A DNA stretch of 44,001 bases from Acidimicrobiaceae bacterium (lineage in GTDB: Bacteria; Actinomycetota; Acidimicrobiia; Acidimicrobiales; RAAP-2). Location: assembly GCA_027306525.1 (NCBI GenBank), contig DAHUZM010000003.1, positions 1 to 44,001 on the forward strand. Direction: 5' to 3'. How positions within the stretch are numbered: the first letter of the stretch is position 1; every line of letters begins with the position of its first letter. Of this stretch, positions 18,949 through 28,007 are shown in pieces. A program made the translations under genes and the position numbers. The notes below the pieces were generated by a model that worked only from the letters and a program-made list of their open reading frames with translations, did no database searches and was not told the origin of the DNA.

Positions 18949-19275
18949 TCAATCTTCGGGGGCCTGGCGGCGGGTCCGCAACGACCACAGGGCGAGGCCG
19001 GCCCCGCAGAGGATGGCACCGAAGAGGGCGTCGGAGGCCCAGACCCTGCCGCCGAAGGCGTACACGTCGAGCAGCCGGACGACGGCGATGGCGATCAGGA
19101 CCAGGAGGGCCAGGGTGACCAGGGTGATCACGACGCCGAACACGAGTGCCCGCCCAGCGATCAGCGCCGGGCGCACCACCTTGTCGTGGACCACGTCGAC
19201 GACGGTGTCCACAGCGTCGACGGCGCGGTCCGACCATTCCTCGGAGTTCGGGGGCGCGGGGGTATCGGCCGCCAT
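18949..19275 (-). CDS. Small membrane protein of unknown function
   Basis: 108 residues. It begins with an acidic soluble part (to about residue 35, [20 protein letters not shown]). A long hydrophobic segment follows (about 43-68, [19 protein letters not shown]), then a second one (about 80-98). The basic tail ends RTRRQAPED, predicting both ends in the cytoplasm. I recognise no family with a known role, though phage-holin-like or DUF-type small membrane proteins are often seen beside trxB in actinobacteria. ATG start; 10 bp before trxB, so probably co-transcribed with it. Confidence 0.7.
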   Translation of the reverse strand: MAADTPAPPNSEEWSDRAVDAVDTVVDVVHDKVVRPALIAGRALVFGVVITLVTLALLVLIAIAVVRLLDVYAFGGRVWASDALFGAILCGAGLALWSLRTRRQAPED

Positions 19276-19317
19276 GGGGCCGAGGTTAGCCGCCCACCTT
19301 GAGCGCTCCTTCGCTGG

Positions 19318-20163
19318 TCAGGAAGGCAGCTCCAGGCAGACGCCGATGGTCTCGGGCCCGGCGTGGGTGCCCACCACCGCACCGAGGTCGACCACCATGA
19401 CCCCCCCCTTCTTGATCTCGATCCCCTCGAGGAGACCCACGAACCGGTCGATGTCACTCGCCGCGCCGTTGCAGACGGCGAGCCGCTCGAGGGGTGCATG
19501 CCCGCGCACCTTGGCCGCCAGGTATTCGAGGCTCCGCGAGCGGGTGCGCTGCTTGGACTCCTCGGCCACCTTCCCGTCCATCACCTGGATGACCGGCTTG
19601 ATCGAGAGCATCGAGCCCAGCATCGCCCGGGCCGCCCCGATGCGGCCGCCGCGCTGGAGATGCTCCAGGGTGCCGATCGCGCCGTAGACCCTTGTCCGCG
19701 CCGCCGTTGCGGCCGCCAGTTCACCGAGCGCGTCGGCGTCGGCGCCGCTCGCGGCGGCCTCGGCCGCCGCGAGGGCGACCAGGCCCTGACCCATCGTGAC
19801 GGAGCGGGTGTCGACGACCCGCACGTCGAAGTCGCCCATGGCCGCGGCGGCGGTCGTCGCCGACTGGTACGTGCCCGAGGACAACTCGGCCGAGATCGTG
19901 ACGCAGACGACGGCGTCATAGCCCTCGTCGCGGGCCGCAGCGAACGCCGCCTGGAACTCTCCTGGGGGGGGAGCCGCCGTCTCGGGCAAGGTCGGGCTCG
20001 TCGCGCACCGCCGCCAGAATTCCGCCGCGTCGAGCTCGCGGCGGTCCACCAGCTCCTCGTCGCCGAAGCGGATGCTGAGCGGGACGATCACGATCCCGTT
20101 GTCGGACGCGAGCTGGTCGGTCAGATCACAGGCGCTGTCGGTGACGATTCGGACCCTTGCCAT
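19318..20163 (-). CDS. DegV family fatty acid-binding protein
   Basis: 281 residues from ATG 20163 (AAGGGGGTGAGGTG upstream). Family hallmarks: ARVRIVTDSACDLTDQLA at the N-terminus, the strand-loop VPLSIRFGDEE, VCVTISAELSSGTYQSA, and the GTLEHLQRGGRIGAA loop followed by SIKPVIQVMDGKV. DegV/FakB proteins hold a fatty acid for a kinase (FakA). No fakA-like gene is in this window, so the link to that pathway is family knowledge only. It lies 46 bp downstream of murJ on the same strand. Confidence 0.92.
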   Translation of the reverse strand: MARVRIVTDSACDLTDQLASDNGIVIVPLSIRFGDEELVDRRELDAAEFWRRCATSPTLPETAAPPPGEFQAAFAAARDEGYDAVVCVTISAELSSGTYQSATTAAAAMGDFDVRVVDTRSVTMGQGLVALAAAEAAASGADADALGELAAATAARTRVYGAIGTLEHLQRGGRIGAARAMLGSMLSIKPVIQVMDGKVAEESKQRTRSRSLEYLAAKVRGHAPLERLAVCNGAASDIDRFVGLLEGIEIKKGGVMVVDLGAVVGTHAGPETIGVCLELPS

Positions 20164-20209
20164 GGGCACCTCACCCCCTTGGGAAGGAGAGGAGTCTGCC
20201 ACCACCGGC

Positions 20210-21877
20210 TCACCAGGGCCGAGGAGGCCGGGAGTGTCGTGGCGGCGGGTCGTGGCGGCGCTCCCGACCGGCCATGAACATCGCTGCGCTCAGGTACGAA
20301 AGGGTGCCGGCGAAGACCGAGGCGAGGACCCGCACGGAGAGCCCGAAACCATGCGAGGCACCCGAGAGGTTCGAAACCACGAGCACCACAACGCCCATGA
20401 CGAGGGTCGAGAACGCGGAGCCACGAAGTGGCGCCCAGGCGCGTCGACCGCCGAGGTTTCCGAGCCAACCGCGTAGGACGCCGACGCCGAGGACGGCCGC
20501 CACGCTGTAGGCGACCGAGAGCGAAACGGCGAGCCCTCGGATGCTCATCGAGTGGACGAGCGCGAGGGCGAGGATGATGTTGAGGCCGTTCTCGACGAGG
20601 TACAGCCAGAACGCCACGTTGGTGCGCTGCATCGACTGCAGGGCTCGCACGACGAAGAGGAAGGAGCAGAACCCGGGCAAGCCGGCGGCCATGATGGCGA
20701 GTGCCGCCCCGGCGCCAGCGGTCTGCTGCGCGGTGGCAGCTCCGTGACCGAGGAGGAGCGCGACAGCGGGCTTGGCCAACAGGAGCATTCCGACGGCCGC
20801 CGGCAGGATGATCGAAAGCACGGCGCGGAGTCCCTGGGTGAACCGGCGCCTGAACCCGGCGACGTCGTTCAGCGCCCAAAAGCGCGAGAGGTCCGGAGTC
20901 ACCGCGCTCATGACCGAGACCGCGACGACCGCGAAGGGCATTTGCATGAACGTGTACGCGTAGGTGTACGAGGACACCGTGGCGTCACCCTTCGCCCCGA
21001 CCGCCAGGGCGAGGACCACGTAGAGGGCCACCTGGTTTGCCACCACGAATCCGAAGGTCCACAGTCCGAGTCGGAGCACCGTGCGCACGGCCTCATGTCC
21101 GGGGTCCCAGTGGAGTCGCACCCGTCCGAGTCCGGCACGGGCGTAGCTCGGCACCAGCAAGAGGGCCTGGAGGGCGACGCCGGCGGTCGTGCCGGCGCCG
21201 AGGAGGATCAGCTGGTGGCCGTTGTGCAGTGCCGCCTCGAGAGACGGGTGGGTCTCGATGTGTCGAAACCACAAGAAGACGGCGATGCTCACGAGGTTGT
21301 TGGCAATCGGGACCCAGGTCGGCGTGCCGAAGCGATGCCTGGCGTTCAACAGCGCCGTGATGAGGCTGATGGTCCCGTAGAAGAACACCTGGGGCACGAA
21401 CCAGCGGAGCAGGTTCGTCGCGGCCAGGCGCTCCCTTGCGAGCTCGGCGGCGGAGATCCCCGAGGTGTGACCGAACGCCGTGAACGCCGAGATCACGTAG
21501 GGTGCGAGCAGCCAGAAGAGCACGGTCGCGGCGGCGAGCACCACGAGCGCGAGGGTGATGACGGACGAGATCGCCCTCCACGCCTCTGCCGGCGGGCGCG
21601 TCGTCATGCGGTCGACGAAGACGGGGATGAAGGTCGCCGCCAGCACCCCGCCCAGGACGATGTCGTAGAGCATGTTGGGCGTGGTGTTCGCCAGGTTGTA
21701 CGCGTCGGCCAGGTGGTGGAAACCGAGGGCGTAGGCGACGGCAAAGATCCGGACCACGCCGGTGAGACGGGAGACCCCGGTGCCGAGCGCCATCGAGACG
21801 GTGGCGCGCTGGAGGTCTCGGCGCGCCGATCCCGACCGCGCTGCGGCCGCCCCCGTCGTCTGAAGCGTCTCGCTCAC
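20210..21877 (-). CDS. murJ: Lipid II flippase MurJ (MviN)
   Basis: Moves lipid II across the membrane for peptidoglycan synthesis. 555 residues from GTG 21877, with about 14 membrane segments. Family features near the start are TVSMALGTGVSRLTGVVRIFA and LANTTPNMLYDIVLGGVLAA, then a VFVDR segment. The frame is open for 22 more codons upstream, but the GTG overlaps the stop of the upstream DUF6049 gene as GTGA, which favours the shorter start and translational coupling. The same gene pair is standard in actinobacteria. Unlike mycobacterial MurJ, there is no C-terminal pseudokinase extension. No sigM follows. Confidence 0.95.
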   Translation of the reverse strand: MSETLQTTGAAAARSGSARRDLQRATVSMALGTGVSRLTGVVRIFAVAYALGFHHLADAYNLANTTPNMLYDIVLGGVLAATFIPVFVDRMTTRPPAEAWRAISSVITLALVVLAAATVLFWLLAPYVISAFTAFGHTSGISAAELARERLAATNLLRWFVPQVFFYGTISLITALLNARHRFGTPTWVPIANNLVSIAVFLWFRHIETHPSLEAALHNGHQLILLGAGTTAGVALQALLLVPSYARAGLGRVRLHWDPGHEAVRTVLRLGLWTFGFVVANQVALYVVLALAVGAKGDATVSSYTYAYTFMQMPFAVVAVSVMSAVTPDLSRFWALNDVAGFRRRFTQGLRAVLSIILPAAVGMLLLAKPAVALLLGHGAATAQQTAGAGAALAIMAAGLPGFCSFLFVVRALQSMQRTNVAFWLYLVENGLNIILALALVHSMSIRGLAVSLSVAYSVAAVLGVGVLRGWLGNLGGRRAWAPLRGSAFSTLVMGVVVLVVSNLSGASHGFGLSVRVLASVFAGTLSYLSAAMFMAGRERRHDPPPRHSRPPRPW

Positions 21878-23964
21878 GCCGGGGCGCCCCGCTGCGCCCG
21901 GGATCTGCGTTGACGGCGCCCCCTGAGCCAGGTCCGCGCCCACCAGCCGATCAGCACGACCGCTGCGACGAGCGTCAGCACGATGCCCACGATCGAGGTC
22001 GCAGTGGAGCGCACGGTGAAGCGGCCGCGCTGGATCACGAGCCCTCCGGTCCGCGAGGTGAGTTCGAAGCTCAGCGGCAGGTCACCAGAGGTCCGTGCCC
22101 GCACCTGGATCTGGGTCGAGTTGGTGGGGTGATCGAGGAGCACGTTGCGCGACACTCTCGATGCGCCGTCTGGGAACTCGAGCTTCGGACTCGACAGCGT
22201 CAGCGTGGCCCGCAGCGCGTAGTGCGCGGTGGAAACAATGGTGATCGGGAGCGCGGCGTTTTGGGCGGTCAGCGTCACGGTGCTCTTCTCGACCTGAAAG
22301 TTCGCGAGCTCGGCATCGAGGTGGCGGTTGAACACGCTGAGCCCGGCACGCTGCTGGGTCGGAGTCAGTTGATCGGACTCGGCCGTCAAGAGCAGATCTT
22401 CGAGCTGGTTCTCGACCGGCGGCTGACCCGCCACGGCGGCGACGAACCCATCGATCGCCTTGCGGGCGGCGACGATCGAGGCGGCCTCGGCCCTCGAGAT
22501 CGAAGGACCTCCGCTCCCTTCGAGCCGTCGCGTGGTTGCCGCCCCGTTGGCTCCGCTCTGCACCTGGTTGAAGTAGCCGTTGAGCGTCGCGGTCGAGATG
22601 ACGGGATTGTTCGCCAACCCTGCGACGAGGGCGTCCACGAAGCGGGGATTGGGGTTCCACGTCGGTGGCGGTACGGCGATCACGCCGCGCGTGCTACTCG
22701 CGCCGGGCAGCTCGGACTGGATGAAGGCGAGGCCGGCAAGGAGCTCGTTCGCCGCGAGCACGGGATCGCCCGGCTTGGCGCTGAAGAGGCTCGAGAGCAT
22801 GGAGTCCGAGACGGCGGCCGTGACGGACTCGCCGTGCCCGAGCGCGAGCGAGAAGGGCTGGGTCCATGTGGCGTGGTACTCCTCGGTCGCACTCGGCAAC
22901 GCGGTGTCGGGGAGGACGAGCGCCGTGGACCCGACGTCGCGCATCCCGGCTCCGATTGCCGAGCTGACCGGGCCCGTGGCCAGCCATGTCTGCCACGAGG
23001 GCACCTGGGCTCCGCTCAGGCCTGCGGTGACCGGGGTCATCACCGCGTTGGCCCGGTGCGTCTGACCGGCGATCTCCTCTTGGATCCCCGCACCCGCCAG
23101 CTGCGCGAGGTTGATCGGCACGTAGGGCTGTGCGAGCAATCGGTGGGGACCCTCGGAGGCAACGGCATGCAGTGCACGAAGCGCACCGGCGGCCTGCGGC
23201 AAGGTCGAATGTTCGAGAAGTTCGACCGTCGCCGGGCTCGGCGCCACCGTCACCTGGACACCCGGGTTCGCAGCCAGCTCCCCGGTCAGATCGGCCAGGT
23301 CCTTCACCCTCGAAGCACTGAGTCGGGGGATTGCTCGAGTGATCGGCCCGCTGGCTTGAATGCGGACATTCGAGCCCATCGTGACGACCCACGCGAAGAC
23401 GAGGGGTGAGGGGCTCTTCGTTTCGGCGTAGATGAGGTAGGTGGTGAGGTGAGCGACGACCGACCCGCTCGCGTCGAAGAGCTGCACCTCCACCGGGTAG
23501 ACCCCAGAGCACGCCTCGGTGCCCGGAGGGCAGTGGCTCAGGCCCGACACGTTGAGGGTCGTGGACCCGGCTGGCGCCGACGCGTTCCCGGCGACGACCG
23601 TGACGTTCAGCTGCTCCCCACCGCCCGGACGCCTGAGCTCGCTCAATGGCTGCGGCGCGACCGTGTGCAGCAGCCTGGTCGGTGCACTGGTGAGGGTCTG
23701 GGTGAACGCCGACTGGGTGACGAGCTTGTCGTAGAAGGCGAGCCCAAGCGCCGCGCCCGGCGGGGGCGTCCCCTCGAGCTTGACCGTGATCGTGAATGTC
23801 GCGGGATCGCCCGGCGCAGGGGGCGTGACCGTGGGTGTCTGCCCGAGCAGCGTGAGCGACGGTCCGGTCGAGGCGCCAGAGGGCCCTCCTGCGCACACGA
23901 AGAGGAGGAGCGACGCGGTTGTGACCGCTGCCGCCAGGGCGCAACGCACACCACGCAACAGCAC
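21874..23964 (-). CDS. DUF6049 family secreted, membrane-anchored protein upstream of murJ
   Basis: 696 residues. A signal peptide (about 1-31, LAAAVTTASLLLFVCAGG) is followed by a large extracytoplasmic region with beta-rich ends. The extreme C-terminus has one membrane segment (ATSIVGIVLTLVAAVVLIGW) and an Arg-rich cytoplasmic tail. Topology and place immediately before murJ match the DUF6049 proteins of actinobacteria (the Rv3909 position in Mycobacterium tuberculosis), whose function is not established. GTG start at 23964; only 27 bp separate it from the divergent cca gene. Overlap with murJ suggests a joint role in envelope synthesis (inference). Confidence 0.85.
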   Translation of the reverse strand: MLLRGVRCALAAAVTTASLLLFVCAGGPSGASTGPSLTLLGQTPTVTPPAPGDPATFTITVKLEGTPPPGAALGLAFYDKLVTQSAFTQTLTSAPTRLLHTVAPQPLSELRRPGGGEQLNVTVVAGNASAPAGSTTLNVSGLSHCPPGTEACSGVYPVEVQLFDASGSVVAHLTTYLIYAETKSPSPLVFAWVVTMGSNVRIQASGPITRAIPRLSASRVKDLADLTGELAANPGVQVTVAPSPATVELLEHSTLPQAAGALRALHAVASEGPHRLLAQPYVPINLAQLAGAGIQEEIAGQTHRANAVMTPVTAGLSGAQVPSWQTWLATGPVSSAIGAGMRDVGSTALVLPDTALPSATEEYHATWTQPFSLALGHGESVTAAVSDSMLSSLFSAKPGDPVLAANELLAGLAFIQSELPGASSTRGVIAVPPPTWNPNPRFVDALVAGLANNPVISTATLNGYFNQVQSGANGAATTRRLEGSGGPSISRAEAASIVAARKAIDGFVAAVAGQPPVENQLEDLLLTAESDQLTPTQQRAGLSVFNRHLDAELANFQVEKSTVTLTAQNAALPITIVSTAHYALRATLTLSSPKLEFPDGASRVSRNVLLDHPTNSTQIQVRARTSGDLPLSFELTSRTGGLVIQRGRFTVRSTATSIVGIVLTLVAAVVLIGWWARTWLRGRRQRRSRAQRGAPA

Positions 23965-23991
23965 CGAGCAACGCTAACCGGTCGCGGTGCT

Positions 23992-25422
23992 ATGACCGGG
24001 TTCCACTACCGTGGACGCGTGCCGCGGAGCGTCCCGGAACGGTTTCGGCATCTGCTCGAGGCCACCGAGGAGCTCGCAGGCCGCTTCGAACGTGCCGGTC
24101 GGCGCCTGTACCTCGTCGGAGGTTCGGTGCGAGACGCCCTGTTGGCGGGGGGCGATTCCCTCGGGCAACCCGGTGAGCGGGACATCGACCTCACCACCGA
24201 GGCGCGTCCGGGGGAGATCGAGGCCATCGTTTCGGGTTGGGCAGACGCCCTTTGGACCCAGGGGGCCCGTTTCGGCACGATCGGATGCTCGAAGGCGGGG
24301 CGGGTCTACGAGATCACGACGCACCGGGCCGAGGCCTACAGCCCCGACTCGCGCAAGCCGGAGGTGACCTTCGGCGACGACATCGAGCGCGACCTCTCCC
24401 GGCGGGACTTCACCGTGAATGCGATGGCGTTGCGCATCCCCGATCTCGTGCTGATCGATCCCTTCAACGGCCTCGACGACCTCGCCGGGAGCGTGCTGCG
24501 CACACCCGTGGGCCCCGACGTCTCCTTCGGCGACGACCCCCTCCGGATGCTCCGCGCCGCCCGGTTCATCGCCGGCTACGGGCTGAGGCCCGACGATGGG
24601 CTGGTTACGGCGGTGAGAACGGGCCACGGCCGGCTGTCGATCGTGTCGGCCGAGCGGATCCGCGGCGAACTGGATCGGCTCGTGATGGTCGAGCGGCCGT
24701 CGGTCGGCCTTTGGTTCGTGGTCGAGACCGGCCTCGCGGGCGAGTTCCTGCCCGAGCTCCCTGCCCTGGCCCTCGAACAGGACCCGATCCATCACCACAA
24801 GGACGTCCTCGCCCACACCCTGGCGGTGGTCGACAAGACGAGCCCGGATCGCATCTTGAGGCTGGCCGCCCTGTTCCATGACGTGGGCAAACCCAAGACT
24901 CGGGCCTTTTCGCCGGGGGGTGTGACCTTTCATCACCACGAGGTGGTGGGTGCACGAATGACGCGCGAGCGCATGGGGGCGCTCCGGTACCCGAACGACG
25001 ACGTCGACACGGTGACGAGGCTCGTCGAGCTGCACCTTCGATTCCACACCTACGAAATGGGCTGGACGGACAAGGCCGTACGGCGTTACGTGCGTGATGC
25101 GGGACCGTTGCTCGAACGACTGAACGAGCTCACCCGGTGCGACTGCACGACCCGCAACGCCGCCAAGGCCCGAGCGCTCGGTCGTCGGATGGACGAGCTC
25201 GAACAGCGGATCGTCGAGCTGCGCGCGCGCGAAGAACTCGACGCGATGCGCCCGGACCTCGATGGGAATCAGGTGATGCAGCTCCTCGGCGTGAGGCCGG
25301 GTCCGGTCGTGGGTCGTGCGCTCGAGTTCCTGCTCGAGCTTCGCATCGACGAGGGCCCGCTCGGAGAGGAGGAGGCGGCGCGTCGGCTCCGAGAATGGTG
25401 GTCCTCCGAAGGCGGCGCGTAG
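23992..25422 (+). CDS. cca: CCA tRNA nucleotidyltransferase / poly(A) polymerase family with HD domain
   Basis: Class II nucleotidyltransferase, 476 residues, that adds or repairs the tRNA CCA end. The N-terminal palm has LVGGSVRDALLAGG (the GG-S motif), the metal-binding DIDLTTEARPGEIEAI, the RRDFTVNAMAL motif and DPLRMLRAARF. An HD domain follows (HHHKDVLAHTLAVVDK, LAALFHDVGKPKTR). The actinobacterial relative in this position is called PcnA. ATG 23992 is chosen; GTG 24019 is an alternative that would widen the 27-bp divergent gap to 54 bp. It ends three bases from the converging ino1 stop. Confidence 0.93.
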   Translation: MTGFHYRGRVPRSVPERFRHLLEATEELAGRFERAGRRLYLVGGSVRDALLAGGDSLGQPGERDIDLTTEARPGEIEAIVSGWADALWTQGARFGTIGCSKAGRVYEITTHRAEAYSPDSRKPEVTFGDDIERDLSRRDFTVNAMALRIPDLVLIDPFNGLDDLAGSVLRTPVGPDVSFGDDPLRMLRAARFIAGYGLRPDDGLVTAVRTGHGRLSIVSAERIRGELDRLVMVERPSVGLWFVVETGLAGEFLPELPALALEQDPIHHHKDVLAHTLAVVDKTSPDRILRLAALFHDVGKPKTRAFSPGGVTFHHHEVVGARMTRERMGALRYPNDDVDTVTRLVELHLRFHTYEMGWTDKAVRRYVRDAGPLLERLNELTRCDCTTRNAAKARALGRRMDELEQRIVELRAREELDAMRPDLDGNQVMQLLGVRPGPVVGRALEFLLELRIDEGPLGEEEAARRLREWWSSEGGA

Positions 25423-25425
25423 GGG

Positions 25426-26523
25426 TCAGTCCCTCGGCCAGGACTCCTGCTCGGCGCCGGCGGCGAACTGCTCGACCATCTCGCGAGCCGTCTCGTCGTG
25501 GTACTGCACCGGAGGCGATTTCATGAGGTAGGCGGATGGACCGACGAGCGGGCCGCCGACCTTGCGGTCCAGGGCGAGCTTGGCGCACCGGATGGCGTCG
25601 ATGATGACCCCTGCGGAGTTGGGTGAGTCCCAGACCTCGAGCTTTAGCTCCAAGTTGAGCGGCACGTCGCCGAAGTTGCGCCCCTCCATGCGGATGTAGG
25701 CCCACTTGCGGTCGGCCAACCAGGGCACGTGGTCCGATGGTCCGATATGCACGTCGTCAGCCGGCAGGGGAATGTGCTCGATCTGGCTGGTCACCGCCTG
25801 GGTCTTGGAGATCTTCTTGGACTCCAACCGGTCGCGCTCGAGCATGTTCTTGAAGTCCATGTTGCCGCCGACGTTCAGCTGGTAGGTGTGGTCCAGGACG
25901 AGTCCGCGGTCCTCGAAGAGCCTGGTCAAGATCCGGTGAACGATCGTGGAACCGACCTGGCTCTTGATGTCGTCACCGATGATCGGGACGCCGGCGTCGC
26001 GGAATCGACGGGCCCAGTCGGGATCCGAAGCGATGAACACCGGGATTGCGTTCACGAATGCAATGCCGGCGTCAATGGCGGCCTGGGCATAGTGGCGTTG
26101 GGCCTCTTCGGACCCCACCGGGAGATAGGAGACGAGCACATCGGCACGAGCGTCGCGAAGCGCCTGCGCGACATCGACCGGGGCGAGCGGCGACTCCTCG
26201 AGCATGTCGCGGTAGTAGCGGCCCAGCCCATCGAGGGTCGGTCCTCGTTGCACGGTCACACCGAGATCGCCGACATCGGCGAACCGGATGGTGTTGTTCT
26301 GTCCGGCAAGGATCGCCTTGGACAGGTCGATCCCCACCTTGGTCGCGTCGACATCGAATGCCGCGACGGGCTCGATGTCGCGAACGTGGTAGCCGCCGAG
26401 CACCACGTGCATGAGTCCGGGAACGGACTCAGTCGGGTCGGCATCCTTGTAGTAGGAGAGTCCCTGAACGAGCGAGCTCGCGCAGTTCCCCACTCCGGCG
26501 ATGGCGACGCGGATGGCTGTCAT
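25426..26523 (-). CDS. ino1: Inositol-3-phosphate synthase
   Basis: NAD-dependent cyclisation of glucose-6-phosphate to inositol-3-phosphate, the entry to phosphatidylinositol and mycothiol in actinobacteria. 365 residues of the short bacterial/archaeal type. The Rossmann loop [13 protein letters not shown] is at the N-terminus, then [15 protein letters not shown] and the [11 protein letters not shown] segment, with catalytic lysines in [14 protein letters not shown] start. It lies 15 bp downstream of the padR gene on the same strand, the same pairing as Rv0047c-Rv0046c in M. tuberculosis, suggesting co-transcription. Confidence 0.95.
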   Translation of the reverse strand: MTAIRVAIAGVGNCASSLVQGLSYYKDADPTESVPGLMHVVLGGYHVRDIEPVAAFDVDATKVGIDLSKAILAGQNNTIRFADVGDLGVTVQRGPTLDGLGRYYRDMLEESPLAPVDVAQALRDARADVLVSYLPVGSEEAQRHYAQAAIDAGIAFVNAIPVFIASDPDWARRFRDAGVPIIGDDIKSQVGSTIVHRILTRLFEDRGLVLDHTYQLNVGGNMDFKNMLERDRLESKKISKTQAVTSQIEHIPLPADDVHIGPSDHVPWLADRKWAYIRMEGRNFGDVPLNLELKLEVWDSPNSAGVIIDAIRCAKLALDRKVGGPLVGPSAYLMKSPPVQYHDETAREMVEQFAAGAEQESWPRD

Positions 26524-26538
26524 GGCACATGTCTCCCT

Positions 26539-27162
26539 TCATGCCGACCGGCGGGTCTTCCGCCGGTCGGGCTCCGCCGAGGCGCCGTTGGTGCGCTCGG
26601 CCTCAATCAAACGGTCGAGCCAGGCGATGTCCTGCTCGACCCCATCTGCGATGTGCTCCGCGACCGAGCGTGCATAGCGGTCGAGTTGGTCGTCGTCGGT
26701 CGGCGGGATGTCGGTCTGCTGGCCAACGAGCTGGGCCCGTCGCCGCTCCATCAGGGCGAGGCGATCGGCGGGCTCCATGTGGCGAGCCAGCGACAGCCGG
26801 AGCGAGAAGCTCCGAGCGTCGTCGGCCGTCGGGTCCGTCAGGCGGGCGAGGAAGGACTGTCTCCCCGTCGGCGTGATCCGGTAGACCTTGCGCGACCGCC
26901 GGCCCCTCGACGCGACGAGGCGCCGAGCGCGGATGGCGGCCCGTTCGCCGCTCAGCGAGCCGGTGGGTGGGGCCACCGCGAGCTGGGGGGTCTCCTCGAC
27001 CGTTGCGACAGCGCCACTCGCCTCCAACCTCGCCAGGGCCGGGTAGATGGACCCGAAGGACACGTTGGCGAGCAGCCCGAAATGGGCGCGGAGGCGCTTG
27101 CGAAGCTCGTAGCCGTGCTGCGGCCCCTCGTCGAGCAGTCCCAGGAGGGCAAGGTCCAACAT
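26539..27162 (-). CDS. PadR family transcriptional regulator
   Basis: 207 residues. The N-terminal winged helix (MLDLALLGLLDEGPQHGYEL, then FGSIYPALARLEASGAV) is typical of PadR. The middle has a basic wing (RRLVASRGRRSRKVYRITPTG), and the C-terminal helical half is rich in Arg/Asp (about 120-207), as in the larger PadR class. ATG 27162 matches the family start; the longer frame is not conserved. A 17-base inverted repeat starts nine bases upstream and probably serves autoregulation, which would also control ino1 just downstream. Confidence 0.9.
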   Translation of the reverse strand: MLDLALLGLLDEGPQHGYELRKRLRAHFGLLANVSFGSIYPALARLEASGAVATVEETPQLAVAPPTGSLSGERAAIRARRLVASRGRRSRKVYRITPTGRQSFLARLTDPTADDARSFSLRLSLARHMEPADRLALMERRRAQLVGQQTDIPPTDDDQLDRYARSVAEHIADGVEQDIAWLDRLIEAERTNGASAEPDRRKTRRSA

Positions 27163-27171
27163 CCTGGGCAC

Positions 27172-27188
27172 TATATCGTATCGATATA
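27172..27188. promoter_or_regulatory. Putative operator of the PadR regulator
   Basis: TATATCG (27172-27178) and CGATATA (27182-27188) form a 7-bp inverted repeat with a 3-base centre. It is A/T-rich in a G/C-rich region and lies 10-26 bases upstream of the padR ATG. It overlaps a TATAGT that could be the -10 of the leftward promoter. Confidence 0.6.
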
Positions 27189-27249
27189 ACGAGTTGCTAT
27201 TTCGATGACGATTCGCCCGAGAAAGGCGAATTCGGCGTGATTTCGGAAG

Positions 27250-27567
27250 ATGTGGGCAGTTCTCCAGGGCATGGATTGGGACTGCCCCACCTGGGGGTGT
27301 CATGGCCGCCTCTCGACCGATGGCCCGCCACGCGCCGGCCAGCTCATCTGGTGCGAGCGGTGGCCCGGCACTGAGGCGCCGCATTGCGGGCGGCGCATGC
27401 GTTGGGACGCGTCACGCCAGGTGTGGCGGCCGGTGCGCATGGATCCGCCACCTCCTCGCACCGATCTCGGGCGACCGTTTCCTCCCCCTCGGGCGTCCCT
27501 TGTGCGCTCGATCGAGGCGCGCCGAGGCCCTGCGGCTGGAGGCTTTGGTCACGGAGGCCAGGGCTAG
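27250..27567 (+). CDS. Possible small Cys-rich (zinc-ribbon-like) protein
   Basis: 105 codons starting at ATG 27250 (or ATG 27271) and ending 11 bases before the DUF5318 gene. The first 60 residues hold four cysteines in two groups (DCPTWGCHGRL; WCERWPG and HCGRRMRWD, at residues 12, 17, 35 and 46) plus several Trp, which looks like a small metal-binding fold rather than a random frame. The rest is Pro/Arg-rich and may be non-conserved. I recognise no named family. The ribosome site is weak, so this call is tentative; the 390-bp gap otherwise holds only the PadR operator. Confidence 0.35.
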   Translation: MWAVLQGMDWDCPTWGCHGRLSTDGPPRAGQLIWCERWPGTEAPHCGRRMRWDASRQVWRPVRMDPPPPRTDLGRPFPPPRASLVRSIEARRGPAAGGFGHGGQG

Positions 27568-27578
27568 CCTGTCTGTCC

Positions 27579-28007
27579 ATGACGTTGTCGCAGGGCCCGG
27601 GGGCACCGAAGGCCGCTGACCCCACCCGCGACGCCGACGTCGAGTACCGGCTCATGCGCAATGCCGTGGTCCGAGACGTGCAGAAGGGCCGGCTCGGACG
27701 CGAGGACGTGTGCGACGCCCACCCCGAGCTGCTTCGCGCCGCCCGCAACGTGGGCAAGGCGCTCCATGAGCGTTGCCCGATCTGTGAGGAGACCGACGTC
27801 GTCGAGGTCACCTACGTCTTTGGATCGCGGCTGCCCCCCGGAGGCCTCTGCCCGGGCACGCCAAAGGAGCTCAACCGGCTGCGCCGCCGAAGCGAGCCCG
27901 TGCTCTGTTACGACGTCGAGGTGTGCCCGGGCTGCGCGTGGCATCACCTCACGCGCAAGTACCCGGCTGGTGGGCGACAGGGCCGACGCACCGGACGGGC
28001 CTTGTGA
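27579..28007 (+). CDS. DUF5318 family protein with two Cys pairs
   Basis: 142 residues from ATG 27579. The core (VEYRLMRNAVVRDVQKGRLG, VCDAHPELLRAARNVG) leads to a metal-site pattern: CPIC at residues 66-69 and CPGC at 116-119, followed by AWHHLTRKY. This matches the actinobacterial DUF5318 family (Rv0049 position), found near ponA and rpsF. Function unknown; a zinc-ribbon fold is likely. Its stop overlaps the panB GTG start as GTGA, so the two are co-translated. Confidence 0.85.
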   Translation: MTLSQGPGAPKAADPTRDADVEYRLMRNAVVRDVQKGRLGREDVCDAHPELLRAARNVGKALHERCPICEETDVVEVTYVFGSRLPPGGLCPGTPKELNRLRRRSEPVLCYDVEVCPGCAWHHLTRKYPAGGRQGRRTGRAL

